DNA of 40,351 nt from Symplocastrum torsivum CPER-KK1 (GCA_019358875.1 JAHHIF010000068.1:1-40351), one strand, 5' to 3'. Counted from the first letter of the stretch, positions 18,536 to 25,339 are shown. Made by a program: numbers and translations. Notes: generated from the letters alone by a model not told the origin.

Positions 18536-19954
18536 CTATTGATGAAGAATTTGATGGAGTTGTTCCGCTTCCTCTAATATTTTACTAAATCCTCCTTCCG
18601 CAAAGCTTCTGACATAGTTAATTTTGATTTCCTCAAGCATATCTACGAGTAGAGATTGCAGTTCTTGAAGGTTATGCTTCTTCTGTAGTTCTATCTGTAG
18701 GGCTTCGTTGAAGTTTCGGATAAGACGGTTAGAATGTTCTGCTGCTACAGGGTCTTCTAATAGTGTTGTTAGGGTGCTGTAGGTTGTTCCAGAAAGATCT
18801 GCAACTAGTCTCTCAGTCAACTGCGTTGGTAATTGATTGAAACCAGGGACATTCTGTAGTTGCTTGTAAACAGGCGACTGGTTGAGGATCGTTGTAATAC
18901 TGTGATGGAGTAAAGCTTCAAGGTCTGGTTGGACTTTGGGGAGTACGTCATAGACACTGAGGTGGAGTAGACGAGTTGCGATCGCTTTTACTTCATCAGT
19001 GTTATTGATATTGATGTAAGGGCGGCGAGTCTCAGGATGTAGTAGCCAACGCGCAATATCACCTCGTTGAATCGACTCCTGCGCTTGGTCAATCATCCGA
19101 ATTCCAACAAGTTCCGTTAGTTCCTCAGCAAAATTGGCAATAAAGTCATATTTGATTTGCCGCCGTACAGGTTCCAGATTGAGTAACTCAACTTGATACA
19201 GGCGAAGTGTCACGGGAAGGACTCTCAACCACCGCCAAACGGGTAGTAGGAGAAAGATATCGTACCAGCGCCGCAGCATCGCTTCAAGCCAGTTTAATCG
19301 AGGATTTTGGCGACTTATATAGAAACTACGAGCGAGAAATTCTAAGCCGAATAGGACAACAAAGGGTAAGTCAATCAGCCAGAAGTTATTAAGAAATTTG
19401 CCATTGGTTCCCAAGCGGCGATAGTAGTTCTTTTGGATTAGCGGACGAACCTCAATATTAAAAAACCCAATCTCTTGCTGCCAACCGGCATGGGATAAGT
19501 AACCTTGACTCCAAAAGGTTTCAAAGGCTTTATGAGCCGATTCTTCACCAACGCGATCGCGTATTTAGTTTTTAATCTTTTCTAGGGTGCCGCTTTTATT
19601 CGCCAACGCAAACGGGTTATCCTCAATCATCTGGTTACTAAGACGACGTAATTCGGCTAGCAACTCTTCTCCCTGAGGTGGCTCTACCCCTGTCTGCAAC
19701 ACCAATTTTTCCAGTTGCTCTACCTTGTTCAGGTAGTTCTGTGTTTCTCGATGAGGTTCAATCCCCTTAATTGGGTCGTAAATCTGGATTAAACTCGGCA
19801 CTTGTTGAAAGTAGAAGTCACGCCAGGGTACATAGCCGAGGTCAAAAAACACCAAACACAAGTTCACCAAGGCAATAATTGCCATTAATCGTTCAAACCA
19901 GCGGTTCCGACGAACTGTAAGTTTTGAGATAGCTAGTCTTTTAGTCGATAACAT
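18536..19954 (-). pseudogene. Membrane protein gene interrupted by one in-frame TAA
   Basis: The minus strand from the ATG at 19954 reads MLSTKRLAISKLTVRRNRWF, then a membrane segment (about residues 22-42) and a soluble part to KSGTLEKIKN, where TAA occurs (19565-19567). The same frame then continues IRDRVGEESAHKAFETFWS, through GYLSHAGWQQEIGFFNIEV and RPLIQKNYYRRLGTNGKF, another membrane segment, then an amphipathic, Leu-rich C-terminal half to 18536. The downstream part has no start codon of its own except a TTG at 19414 in mid-domain. The two pieces are therefore one gene of about 472 codons with a single nonsense codon. I recognise no family name; the protein looks like a membrane-anchored conserved cyanobacterial protein. 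Confidence 0.85.
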
Positions 19955-20066
19955 GCCGCTAAACCCTTGGAAATCTATCGGGTTTATTAGACTTGATGCG
20001 CTAAATTTGAGTCAACTCATCTTTAGCAAGATTTTGGCAATTCCTTGGGTTCATCCCCCTGAGTGC

Positions 20067-20172
20067 AACACTAGTGCAAGAAGGCAGAAAGCCGAAGGCA
20101 AGAAAGCTTGCAAGGTAAGCTTTTTAACCTTTTTCAACTGGATAGTTATTTCCGCCATACTGCACTAGTGTT
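20067..20172. repeat. Small inverted-repeat element (MITE-like)
   Basis: AACACTAGTGCA (20067-20078) and its exact complement TGCACTAGTGTT (20161-20172) bound a 106-base, A/G-rich segment with internal GGCAGAAAGCCGAAGGCAAG. It lies upstream of the CapA gene. No target duplication is evident. Confidence 0.5.
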
Positions 20173-20360
20173 CTTATCAGGTGATTATCCTGCCGCCTGT
20201 TGTTCCTTTGTCTACATCTAGTAATTACCCACTGGATAGAGGTAACCAAGAGGTTCATATGCAGTTGTGAGAGTTTCGCTCAGTTAGCGCAGAACATTTT
20301 GTGATCGCACTGTGCTAATATTGGGCGTTTGAATGACCAACCATCGCATACATTCTCTAG

Positions 20361-21521
20361 TTGGTGTCAAATTTCCTTGCTATTTCCAACAGAACGACGC
20401 GCCGGAAGGCGTATGTTTTAATCTTTGCTGGCACTTTCAGCTTCTTTGTTGGCTTGGGCTATGGGAGCGCTAAGCGATATGAATACATTCAAGAATTTTC
20501 CTTCGTTGAGCCTGTAACTGATGTTTTACCTGATTTTCATCTCAAGCCAGAACCCCCTGCTGTAACTATCAAAATCAAAGCCGTTGGAGACATCGTTCCT
20601 GGTACAAATTACCCTAATAATCGACTCCACTCGCGTAGTAAAACTCTCTTTCAAGGCGTTAAACGCCTTCTGAAAGGAGCTGATATATTATTTGGCAACT
20701 TTGAGAGTACGTTAACAAATTATCCTTACTCTCCCAAAGGTTTAGGTGGGAGGTTAATTGTTGCCTTTCGCACGCCTCCAAGTTATACCCAGATTTTAAA
20801 AGAAGCTGGGTTTGATGTGATGAGTGTTGCTAATAATCATTCCTTTGATTTCGCTCGTCAAGGATTTAATGACACCATTCACAATCTTGAAAAAGCTAAC
20901 ATTAAAGCCCTTGGTAAAAAAGGTCAAATTCTCATTGCTAAACGAAAAGGACTATCGATTGCTTGGATTGGCTTTAGCTACTTTAACTATCACAATTGTC
21001 TCAACAATCTAAAAGAAGCAAAAGCGCTAGTACAAAAAGCCAGTAAAAATGCTGATATGGTAGTGATTTCTGTTCATGCAGGTTCTGAGGGAACAGGGGC
21101 GATGAATGTCAGAAATCAAACTGAATACTTTTTTGGAGAAAATCGAGGAAACATGGTGCAGTTTTCTCGCACCATGATTGATAATGGCGCTGATCTAATT
21201 CTGGGGCATGGTCCTCACGTTCCTAGAGCCTTAGAACTTTATAAAGGCAAATTAATTGCTTATTCTTTAGGCAATTTTATGGGATACCGAACCCTCTCTG
21301 CTGAAGCACAACTTGCCTACTCCCTGGTTTTGGAAACGGAACTCAATAACCAGGGAGATTTTGTATCTGGCAAGATTATCCCTGTTCATTTAACAGGGCA
21401 AGGTATACCTTATCCTGATCGGCAGTTTCGCAGTGTCAAGTTAATCCGCCAGTTGACTCAGAGTAATTTCCCCAAGACTCGCCTAACGATTGATAAGAAT
21501 GGTCGAATCCAGCCCAAGTAA
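20361..21521 (+). CDS. CapA-family metallophosphatase-like protein
   Basis: 386 residues with an N-terminal signal-anchor (about residues 17-36). The PGA_cap domain shows IKAVGDIVPGTNYP, DILFGNFESTLTN, GFDVMSVANNHSFDFARQG, MVVISVHAGSEG, ADLILGHGPHVPRALELY and LIAYSLGNFMG. These are the conserved metal-ligand blocks of the CapA/PgsA family, named for poly-gamma-glutamate capsule but widespread in bacteria without one. It probably faces the periplasm. The start is uncertain: TTG 20361 or GTG 20364, with no clear ribosome site. The substrate is unknown. Confidence 0.88.
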   Translation: MVSNFLAISNRTTRRKAYVLIFAGTFSFFVGLGYGSAKRYEYIQEFSFVEPVTDVLPDFHLKPEPPAVTIKIKAVGDIVPGTNYPNNRLHSRSKTLFQGVKRLLKGADILFGNFESTLTNYPYSPKGLGGRLIVAFRTPPSYTQILKEAGFDVMSVANNHSFDFARQGFNDTIHNLEKANIKALGKKGQILIAKRKGLSIAWIGFSYFNYHNCLNNLKEAKALVQKASKNADMVVISVHAGSEGTGAMNVRNQTEYFFGENRGNMVQFSRTMIDNGADLILGHGPHVPRALELYKGKLIAYSLGNFMGYRTLSAEAQLAYSLVLETELNNQGDFVSGKIIPVHLTGQGIPYPDRQFRSVKLIRQLTQSNFPKTRLTIDKNGRIQPK

Positions 21522-21524
21522 GCA

Positions 21525-21680
21525 CTATTCTCTATCTAAGTCGATTTCGGTAGCCGCTTCTTCCTTTTCGCCAAGTATGTCAGCGTCGCAACCTACACAG
21601 TACCAACCGATTTCTGAATCTTCCGTCAGTTTGATTTGAACTAAATCTGCCCCGCATCTGTGACATTTTGGTGCGTCCAT
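21525..21680 (-). CDS. 51-residue zinc-ribbon protein
   Basis: The minus strand from the ATG at 21680 encodes MDAPKCHRCGADLVQIKLTE, DSEIGWYCVGCDADILGEKE and an acidic tail ending EIDLDRE, stop at 21525. The CxxC (C-H-R-C) and CxxC (C-V-G-C) pairs, 22 residues apart, make a zinc ribbon. GGAG stands nine bases upstream of the ATG. The gene ends four bases from the stop of the CapA gene, convergent. The role is unknown; small zinc ribbons often bind nucleic acid or a partner protein. Confidence 0.8.
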   Translation of the reverse strand: MDAPKCHRCGADLVQIKLTEDSEIGWYCVGCDADILGEKEEAATEIDLDRE

Positions 21681-22646
21681 CAATTTCTCCAGAGGATTTC
21701 CTTTGTGTCTACCTTAATTTTTCCTTGAACAGGGCAAAAAGGGAATCCAGTGAAAGCAGAAGTTCGCAAAACTCAAGTAATTCCTAGGCTCCAGAATGAT
21801 CTGGGAGGAAGCAATGAACTTGTTTTAGGTATTTGATTCAGTTCAGTTAACCGAAGCGATTGCGGTCATTGGCTCAGCTAGCTTCTCATCCACTACAAAA
21901 CAAGCAAAATTGACGATTCACTCACGTCATTTCCTCCCAGCTTCCGTATCAGCGCTTCCCACTCCTCAATTTGAGTATATAACTGCTGGCGGCATCGCCT
22001 TTTGCTTTGTGCAGTCGATAAACCCCTCGCCCTCAGAATCAGGAACGGTAGGGAGCCAGTAATAAAAGAGTGATGTGCGGTAACACCGCCTGTAGCATCG
22101 CTTTTCCTTTAACTCCTATTAATCCACTTGTTTAACTCCTTCACCCCATTGGTAAGGGAATTTTTTGATTGGGATGAAAAGCGATCGCCTCTTTTCACCT
22201 GACGAGTCGAGGCAGTATTTAAGCGCTATTCCTTTATTTACAAGGCATTCACACCTCAAAAAAAACTTTATACTACACTCTTGACATTTATGTAGCATAC
22301 TTGTAGTATGTATATATCGAAGCAAGAAGAGGAGTGATTCAGTCCAACTCAAAACAATCATGTTGTTACTATTCATTCGGCTCCCTGGTCAACCTAGATC
22401 AAAGCGAGAGTCAAATAAAACACCGAATCAGCCTCCTTTGAGAGAGCAAGAACAAAGGTCATCTGCACGTATTCATCAACGGAAAACTACCGAAGCTATC
22501 CACAAGACTAGCCAGGTATATCACCTAGAACGTCGGTTGTTTCTCTAAATTTTATCAGTCTTTTTCTGAACCTTGAAAACTGAATAAGAAAGCACCTATT
22601 TATTTCATCAATCTGTGCTGACAGCCATAAGTACAGATGTCTTGAA
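21681..22646. other. Long leader region of the tRNA island, no clear gene
   Basis: About 960 bases without a convincing gene. GCGGT (22077-22081) / ACCGC (22085-22089) is a tight hairpin. Two weak frames (minus 22119-22376 and plus 22360-22548, the latter after AGAGGAG) show no recognisable family. The promoter listed next lies inside, so a leader RNA of up to about 500 bases could precede the first good tRNA. Confidence 0.45.
22281..22309 (+). promoter_or_regulatory. Sigma-70-type promoter heading into the tRNA array
   Basis: TTGACA (22281-22286), 17-base spacer, TAGTAT (22304-22309). It is overlapped by the inverted repeat CATAC (22296-22300) / GTATG (22306-22310), and by the longer pair TACTACA (22271-22277) / TGTAGTA (22302-22308), a possible operator. 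It points towards the array. Confidence 0.65.
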
Positions 22647-22764
22647 GGGAAGCGTAGCTCAACTGATACTACAAGGTTGTCTCAACCTGCTATGAGAAAC
22701 AGTTGGTATCTCTTACAAACAAAATACAAAAAGAGATCGGGATTCAATCCTGCTATGCTTCCTG
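22647..22764 (+). ncRNA. tRNA-like element or degenerate tRNA, 118 bases
   Basis: GGGAAGC (22647-22653) can pair with GCTTCCT (22757-22763). GTAGCTCAACTG follows as in a D-arm, and CGGGATTCAATCCTG near the 3' end resembles a T-arm. Between them are AGGTT/AACCT and ATCTCTT/AAGAGAT hairpins. There is no credible anticodon loop with U33 and the length exceeds a class II tRNA. It could be a ruined tRNA with an insert or an untypical structured RNA. Confidence 0.45.
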
Positions 22765-22805
22765 CAATTGAGACCTACAACAGTGGGAATTGCTGATTGA
22801 GTCAT

Positions 22806-22879
22806 GGGGCTGTAGCTCAGATGGTTAGAGCAGTGCCTTGTCACGGCAAAGGTCGTCGGTTCAAGTCCGATTAGCCCCG
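22806..22879 (+). tRNA. tRNA-Asp(GTC)
   Basis: Acceptor GGGGCTG/TAGCCCC and G73 as expected for Asp; loop TTGTCAC gives anticodon GTC. The 27-43 pair is G-A, so the anticodon stem has four pairs. CCA not encoded. First clear tRNA of the array. Confidence 0.88.
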
Positions 22880-22894
22880 CTAGGGCAGCAATGA

Positions 22895-22918
22895 TGGAGT
22901 TTCAATTCTCCACTCCCA
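22895..22918 (+). pseudogene. Orphan tRNA 3' half (T-arm plus acceptor strand)
   Basis: TGGAGTTTCAATTCTCCA looks like a T-arm and is followed by ACTCCCA, the 3' acceptor strand matching the GGGAGT-type acceptors of the Lys and Met tRNAs further on. No 5' half precedes it. Confidence 0.45.
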
Positions 22919-22924
22919 CACAAC

Positions 22925-23020
22925 GGTCTCATCGAATAAGGGCTAATTCACCTGTCTTTCAAGCAGGCAATACGGGTACTCCTTCGGAGAACGCTCCGCG
23001 AACAAGTCCCGTTGGGGCTA
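22925..23020 (+). tRNA. tRNA-Glu(TTC) with an insert in the T-loop
   Basis: Acceptor GGTCTCA pairs with TGGGGCT (three wobble pairs), A73. D-stem GAAT/ATTC. Anticodon arm CCTGT-CTTTCAA-GCAGG, anticodon TTC. T-stem ACGGG (22972-22976) / CCCGT (23008-23012) is intact, but its loop is 31 bases instead of 7: T, then about 25 bases with CTCC-TTC-GGAG and CGCTCCGCG, then CAAGT. The insert resembles a dispersed palindromic repeat. An intact tRNA-Glu(TTC) exists at 25420, so this copy may be dead or unusually processed. Confidence 0.75.
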
Positions 23021-23034
23021 TCAGATTGATGAAC

Positions 23035-23116
23035 GAGGTCGAGTAGCCAAGTGGTCGAAGGCATCAGTCTGCAAAACTGATATTTTCTCGTGGGTTCAAA
23101 TCCCACCTCGACCTCT
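23035..23116 (+). tRNA. tRNA-Cys(GCA)
   Basis: Acceptor GAGGTCG/CGACCTC is perfect, U73 as expected for Cys. Anticodon arm TCAGT-CTGCAAA-ACTGA, anticodon GCA. The variable region is nine bases, longer than usual for Cys. T-arm GTGGGTTCAAATCCCAC. Confidence 0.92.
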
Positions 23117-23140
23117 CAATCTGCAAATCATCTGGTGCAT

Positions 23141-23213
23141 GGGAGTATAGCTCAACTGGCAGAGCAGACGGCTCTTAACCGTATGGTTGCAGGTTCGACC
23201 CCTGCTACTCCCA
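23141..23213 (+). tRNA. tRNA-Lys(CTT)
   Basis: Acceptor GGGAGTA/TACTCCC, A73. Loop CTCTTAA gives anticodon CTT. T-arm GCAGGTTCGACCCCTGC. CCA not encoded. Confidence 0.92.
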
Positions 23214-23225
23214 CTTGTATGGTAT

Positions 23226-23299
23226 GGGAGTATAGCTCAGTTGGTAGAGCGGCATCCTCATAAGATGACAGGTCGCAGGTTCAAGTCCTGCTACTCCTA
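23226..23299 (+). tRNA. tRNA-Met or tRNA-Ile2 (CAT)
   Basis: Acceptor GGGAGTA/TACTCCT, A73. Arm GCATC-CTCATAA-GATGA, anticodon CAT. Position 1-72 is paired, so it is not initiator-like. Elongator Met versus lysidine-modified Ile2 cannot be settled by eye. Confidence 0.9.
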
Positions 23300-23309
23300 C
23301 TGATACACA

Positions 23310-23378
23310 AGCCTCATCGTTTAGCTCGGTTTGCAGAATCTAATACCCATAAGTTCGCTTATCGGTATTTGAATGAGA
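23310..23378 (+). pseudogene. tRNA-Glu-like relic
   Basis: AGCCTCATCGTTTAG is one base away from the first 15 bases of the tRNA-Glu(CTC) beginning at 23383, but the rest lacks an anticodon arm and a normal T-arm. An ATAAG-TTCG-CTTAT hairpin fills the centre. Probably a decayed tandem duplicate. Confidence 0.55.
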
Positions 23379-23382
23379 ACAA

Positions 23383-23454
23383 AGCCTCATCGTCTAGTGG
23401 TTAGGACGCTGCCCCCTCAAGGCAGAGACAGGAGTTCAAGTCTCCTTGGGGCTA
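23383..23454 (+). tRNA. tRNA-Glu(CTC)
   Basis: Acceptor AGCCTCA/TGGGGCT, A73. Arm CTGCC-CCCTCAA-GGCAG, anticodon CTC. T-arm AGGAGTTCAAGTCTCCT. A CTC-reading Glu tRNA is not normally needed in bacteria, where TTC wobbles. Confidence 0.92.
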
Positions 23455-23457
23455 TCT

Positions 23458-23551
23458 GGAGAGGTGGCTGAAAGCACTTCCCTGCTAAGGAAGCATGGGG
23501 CAACCCATTGAATTTTGGATTTAGATTTTGAATTCAAAGTTCAAATCGTAT
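23458..23551 (+). pseudogene. tRNA-Ser(GCT), broken
   Basis: GGAGAGGTGGCTGA, arm CTTCC-CTGCTAA-GGAAG (anticodon GCT) and variable arm ATGGG-GCAA-CCCAT are recognisable. The D-loop has lost about eight bases. After the variable arm an AATTTTGGATTTAGATTTTG-type low-complexity repeat is inserted. A T-loop GTTCAAATC remains but the 3' acceptor strand is gone; tRNA-Trp starts at once. Confidence 0.75.
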
Positions 23552-23626
23552 GTGGGGATGGTGTAACTGGCAACATTTCGGTCTCCAAAACCGACGTTCT
23601 GAGTTCAAATCTCAGTCCCCGCGCCA
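23552..23626 (+). tRNA. tRNA-Trp(CCA), 3' CCA encoded
   Basis: Acceptor GTGGGGA/TCCCCGC, G73 as for Trp, then genomic CCA (23624-23626). Arm TCGGT-CTCCAAA-ACCGA, anticodon CCA. Confidence 0.92.
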
Positions 23627-23628
23627 AT

Positions 23629-23703
23629 GAGAGCGTAGTTTAACTGGATAAAATCTCGGTCTACGAAACCGAAGACGTGGGGGTTCAAGTCCCTTCGCTC
23701 TCG
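23629..23703 (+). tRNA. tRNA-Arg(ACG)
   Basis: Acceptor GAGAGCG/CGCTCTC, G73. Arm TCGGT-CTACGAA-ACCGA, anticodon ACG (A34 expected to become inosine). Only two bases after the previous CCA. Confidence 0.93.
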
Positions 23704-23710
23704 TCAACTT

Positions 23711-23796
23711 GGAGGGGTGGCTGAGTGGCTTAAGGCGCAGACTTGGAAAGTCTGATTAGGTTTTACCTAACGCAGGTTCAAATCCTGTCCTCTCCG
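23711..23796 (+). tRNA. tRNA-Ser(GGA)
   Basis: Acceptor GGAGGGG/CCTCTCC with one wobble, G73. Arm CAGAC-TTGGAAA-GTCTG, anticodon GGA. Class II variable arm TTAGGTTTTACCTAA is a clean hairpin. Confidence 0.94.
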
Positions 23797-23805
23797 TTGA
23801 AATTT

Positions 23806-23880
23806 CCCCCGGTAGCTCAGTTTGGTGAGAGCGCTCGCCTGAAAAGCGAGAGGTCGTCAGTTCGATACTGACCTGGGGGG
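23806..23880 (+). tRNA. tRNA-Phe(GAA)
   Basis: Arm CTCGC-CTGAAAA-GCGAG, anticodon GAA. Acceptor CCCCCGG/CTGGGGG begins with C1-G72 and ends in G73, whereas bacterial tRNA-Phe usually has G1-C72 and A73, so charging may differ. Confidence 0.85.
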
Positions 23881-23887
23881 CTGGCAT

Positions 23888-23962
23888 TGCCCTATAGCTC
23901 AATGGTAGAGCCACGCGCTGTTAACGCGGGGGTTGTAGGTTCGAGTCCTACTGGGGCAGCCA
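23888..23962 (+). tRNA. tRNA-Asn(GTT), 3' CCA encoded
   Basis: Acceptor TGCCCTA/TGGGGCA, G73, genomic CCA (23960-23962). Arm ACGCG-CTGTTAA-CGCGG, anticodon GTT. It duplicates the isotype of the tRNA at 28248. Confidence 0.92.
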
Positions 23963-23972
23963 TTTATTTCAT

Positions 23973-24047
23973 TGCCGGGTGGACGAATAGGCAAGTCGCA
24001 GTTCTCTGAAATCTGAGATACAGGTTCAAGCCCTGTCCCGGCATCCA
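23973..24047 (+). tRNA. tRNA-Gln(CTG), 3' CCA encoded
   Basis: Acceptor TGCCGGG/CCCGGCA perfect, then T73 and genomic CCA. Loop CTCTGAA gives CTG; the anticodon stem has a T-T at 30-40. U73 is odd for Gln, where G73 is usual. Confidence 0.82.
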
Positions 24048-24052
24048 ATCAT

Positions 24053-24127
24053 TGCCCTGTTGTGTAATTGGCAGCATATCTGACTTTGACTCAGACGGTC
24101 TAGGTTCAAACCCTGGCCGGGCAGCCA
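24053..24127 (+). tRNA. tRNA-Gln(TTG), 3' CCA encoded
   Basis: Acceptor TGCCCTG/CCGGGCA with one mismatch (6-67), G73, genomic CCA. Arm TCTGA-CTTTGAC-TCAGA, anticodon TTG. Confidence 0.88.
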
Positions 24128-24133
24128 AATCAT

Positions 24134-24214
24134 GCTTCTGTAGCCCAATTGGAAGAGGCTGCTACCTCAAAAGTAGTTGTTATTTAAGTATGGGTTCGAC
24201 TCCCATCAGGAGTA
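24134..24214 (+). tRNA. tRNA-Leu(CAA)
   Basis: Acceptor GCTTCTG/CAGGAGT with two wobbles, A73 as for Leu. Arm GCTAC-CTCAAAA-GTAGT, anticodon CAA. A reduced class II variable region (TGTTATTTAAGTA). Confidence 0.85.
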
Positions 24215-24218
24215 TCAA

Positions 24219-24291
24219 CGGGATGTAATTCAGCGGCTAGAAGCCATGCTTTGGGAGCATGGAGTCGCAGGTTCAAATCCTGCCATCCCGA
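24219..24291 (+). tRNA. tRNA-Pro(TGG)
   Basis: Acceptor CGGGATG/CATCCCG perfect, A73. Arm CATGC-TTTGGGA-GCATG, anticodon TGG. T-arm GCAGGTTCAAATCCTGC. Confidence 0.93.
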
Positions 24292-24294
24292 TAA

Positions 24295-24367
24295 GCCCCT
24301 GTGACGTAATTGGAAACCGTCGCAAGCCCAGACCTTGCGTTTGCTGGTTCGAGTCCAGTCAGGGGTA
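24295..24367 (+). tRNA. tRNA of undetermined isotype (loop CCCAGAC)
   Basis: Acceptor GCCCCTG/CAGGGGT, D-arm and T-arm (CTGGTTCGAGTCCAG) are normal, A73. The anticodon stem GCAAG (24322-24326) / CTTGC (24334-24338) closes CCCAGAC, so the anticodon would be CAG, but position 33 is C instead of the near-universal U and there is no class II arm as Leu would need. Confidence 0.7.
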
Positions 24368-24376
24368 TTGGTGCGA

Positions 24377-24455
24377 TGCGGGTGAAGTAGCCAGGGTAGG
24401 CTTGGAGGTCTCATAAGCCTCTTATCAGCAGGTTCAACTCCTGCCCCCGCCACCA
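24377..24455 (+). tRNA. Initiator-like tRNA-Met(CAT), 3' CCA encoded
   Basis: Begins TGCGGGTGAAGTAGCC, close to bacterial initiator tRNA. T1 opposes C72, so the first pair is unpaired as in initiators; A73 and genomic CCA (24453-24455) follow. Loop CTCATAA, anticodon CAT. The anticodon stem is GAGGT/GCCTC and lacks the three consecutive G-C pairs expected for P-site entry, so initiator function is doubtful. Confidence 0.75.
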
Positions 24456-24459
24456 AATT

Positions 24460-24534
24460 GCAGGCGTGGTGCAATGGCAAGCATAGAAGTTTCGTAATCT
24501 TCTGATGCGAGTTCGACTCTCGCCGCCTGCTCCA
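24460..24534 (+). tRNA. tRNA-Thr(CGT), 3' CCA encoded
   Basis: Acceptor GCAGGCG/CGCCTGC, U73, genomic CCA. Loop TTCGTAA, anticodon CGT; T-T at 31-39. Confidence 0.85.
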
Positions 24535-24554
24535 GAGTAAGTAGCGATCGCAGC

Positions 24555-25154
24555 TCAGGCAAAGCTTGAATTTCCACCCTCCCAAATTTGAAGTTGTCTG
24601 TCAGCAGCAACTATGCAATTGAGGAACTTGGGTGGATGCAGGAAGTTGTCATAAGCTGATGCCATCTGTCTGGCAGCTTCATGATAGGGAACGCGCCCTG
24701 TTCCTAATCCAGGACAGGCAACGCTACTAATTTTTCGTTCGGCATATTGGTTGTGCCGTCGAACAGCGAGAAGCATTGCCCACATTGCCACGTATGGAAT
24801 GTCCGTACCAGCAATAGACATTGGCACTCGCATGGTGGGTGTGTGAGCCAGAAAAGGATGCTTTGAATGACCAGTTGCCACGATGAACGATGTTCCAACA
24901 GGCTGTTCACCCAGGAATTCATCCAGGATATGCTGCTGAACTTTTGTCATCAGGGAGCGACCAAAGAACCTAACGATCGCGGCATCGATGCCACCATCCA
25001 TCATTCCAAATGAATTGGCAGGGCTAACTAGACAGTCAAACTCTGGCAACCACTCGAAATAGTCATTGACTATTTCAACGTTGGGTAAATAGCTGAAATG
25101 CTGTTGGAAAGCTGTAAACAGTTGTGAACTAGGAGCTACTAGTATTAGCTTCAA
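24555..25154 (-). CDS. Macro-domain protein inside the tRNA array
   Basis: 199 residues, one domain. FDCLVSPANSFGMMDGGIDAAI is the ADP-ribose-binding loop of macro domains, and SSVACPGLGTGRVPYHEAARQMASAY is the second, phosphate-contacting loop. Macro domains bind or hydrolyse ADP-ribose on protein or nucleic acid, or process ADP-ribose 1'-phosphate-type metabolites made when RNA 2'-phosphates are removed. It runs against the tRNAs and splits the array. A link with RNA repair or with reversing ADP-ribosylation is inference from position only. There is no signal peptide. Confidence 0.85.
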   Translation of the reverse strand: MKLILVAPSSQLFTAFQQHFSYLPNVEIVNDYFEWLPEFDCLVSPANSFGMMDGGIDAAIVRFFGRSLMTKVQQHILDEFLGEQPVGTSFIVATGHSKHPFLAHTPTMRVPMSIAGTDIPYVAMWAMLLAVRRHNQYAERKISSVACPGLGTGRVPYHEAARQMASAYDNFLHPPKFLNCIVAADRQLQIWEGGNSSFA

Positions 25155-25264
25155 GTTTTGAACTTACCTCCACTTAGAACGCTATTTTAGTTGCAAGCTG
25201 AGGCAAGAGTCAACTTGCCTGAAACAAAGTGGCGAATTGGGAGTTTCCCGCAATTCGTTGCAAT

Positions 25265-25336
25265 GCAGATGTGGTGTAAGTGGTAACACAAGGGCGTGGT
25301 AAGTCCTTGATGTGGGTTCAATCCCCGCCGTCTGCC
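25265..25336 (+). tRNA. tRNA-Thr(GGT)
   Basis: Acceptor GCAGATG/CGTCTGC, then C at 73. A seven-pair stem CAAGGGC/GTCCTTG closes GTGGTAA, anticodon GGT. C73 is unusual. Confidence 0.85.
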
Positions 25337-25339
25337 TAT

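Noticed and set aside
22360..22548. 62-codon plus frame before the tRNA array
   Set aside because: It has AGAGGAG upstream but no conserved features; it may be a leader peptide but I cannot support it as a gene.
24184..24585. Minus-strand open frame of 133 codons across four tRNAs
   Set aside because: It is the complement of tRNA genes; the motif-like WTRTSK/DLNLRLHAP strings are typical artefacts of translating tRNA antisense.
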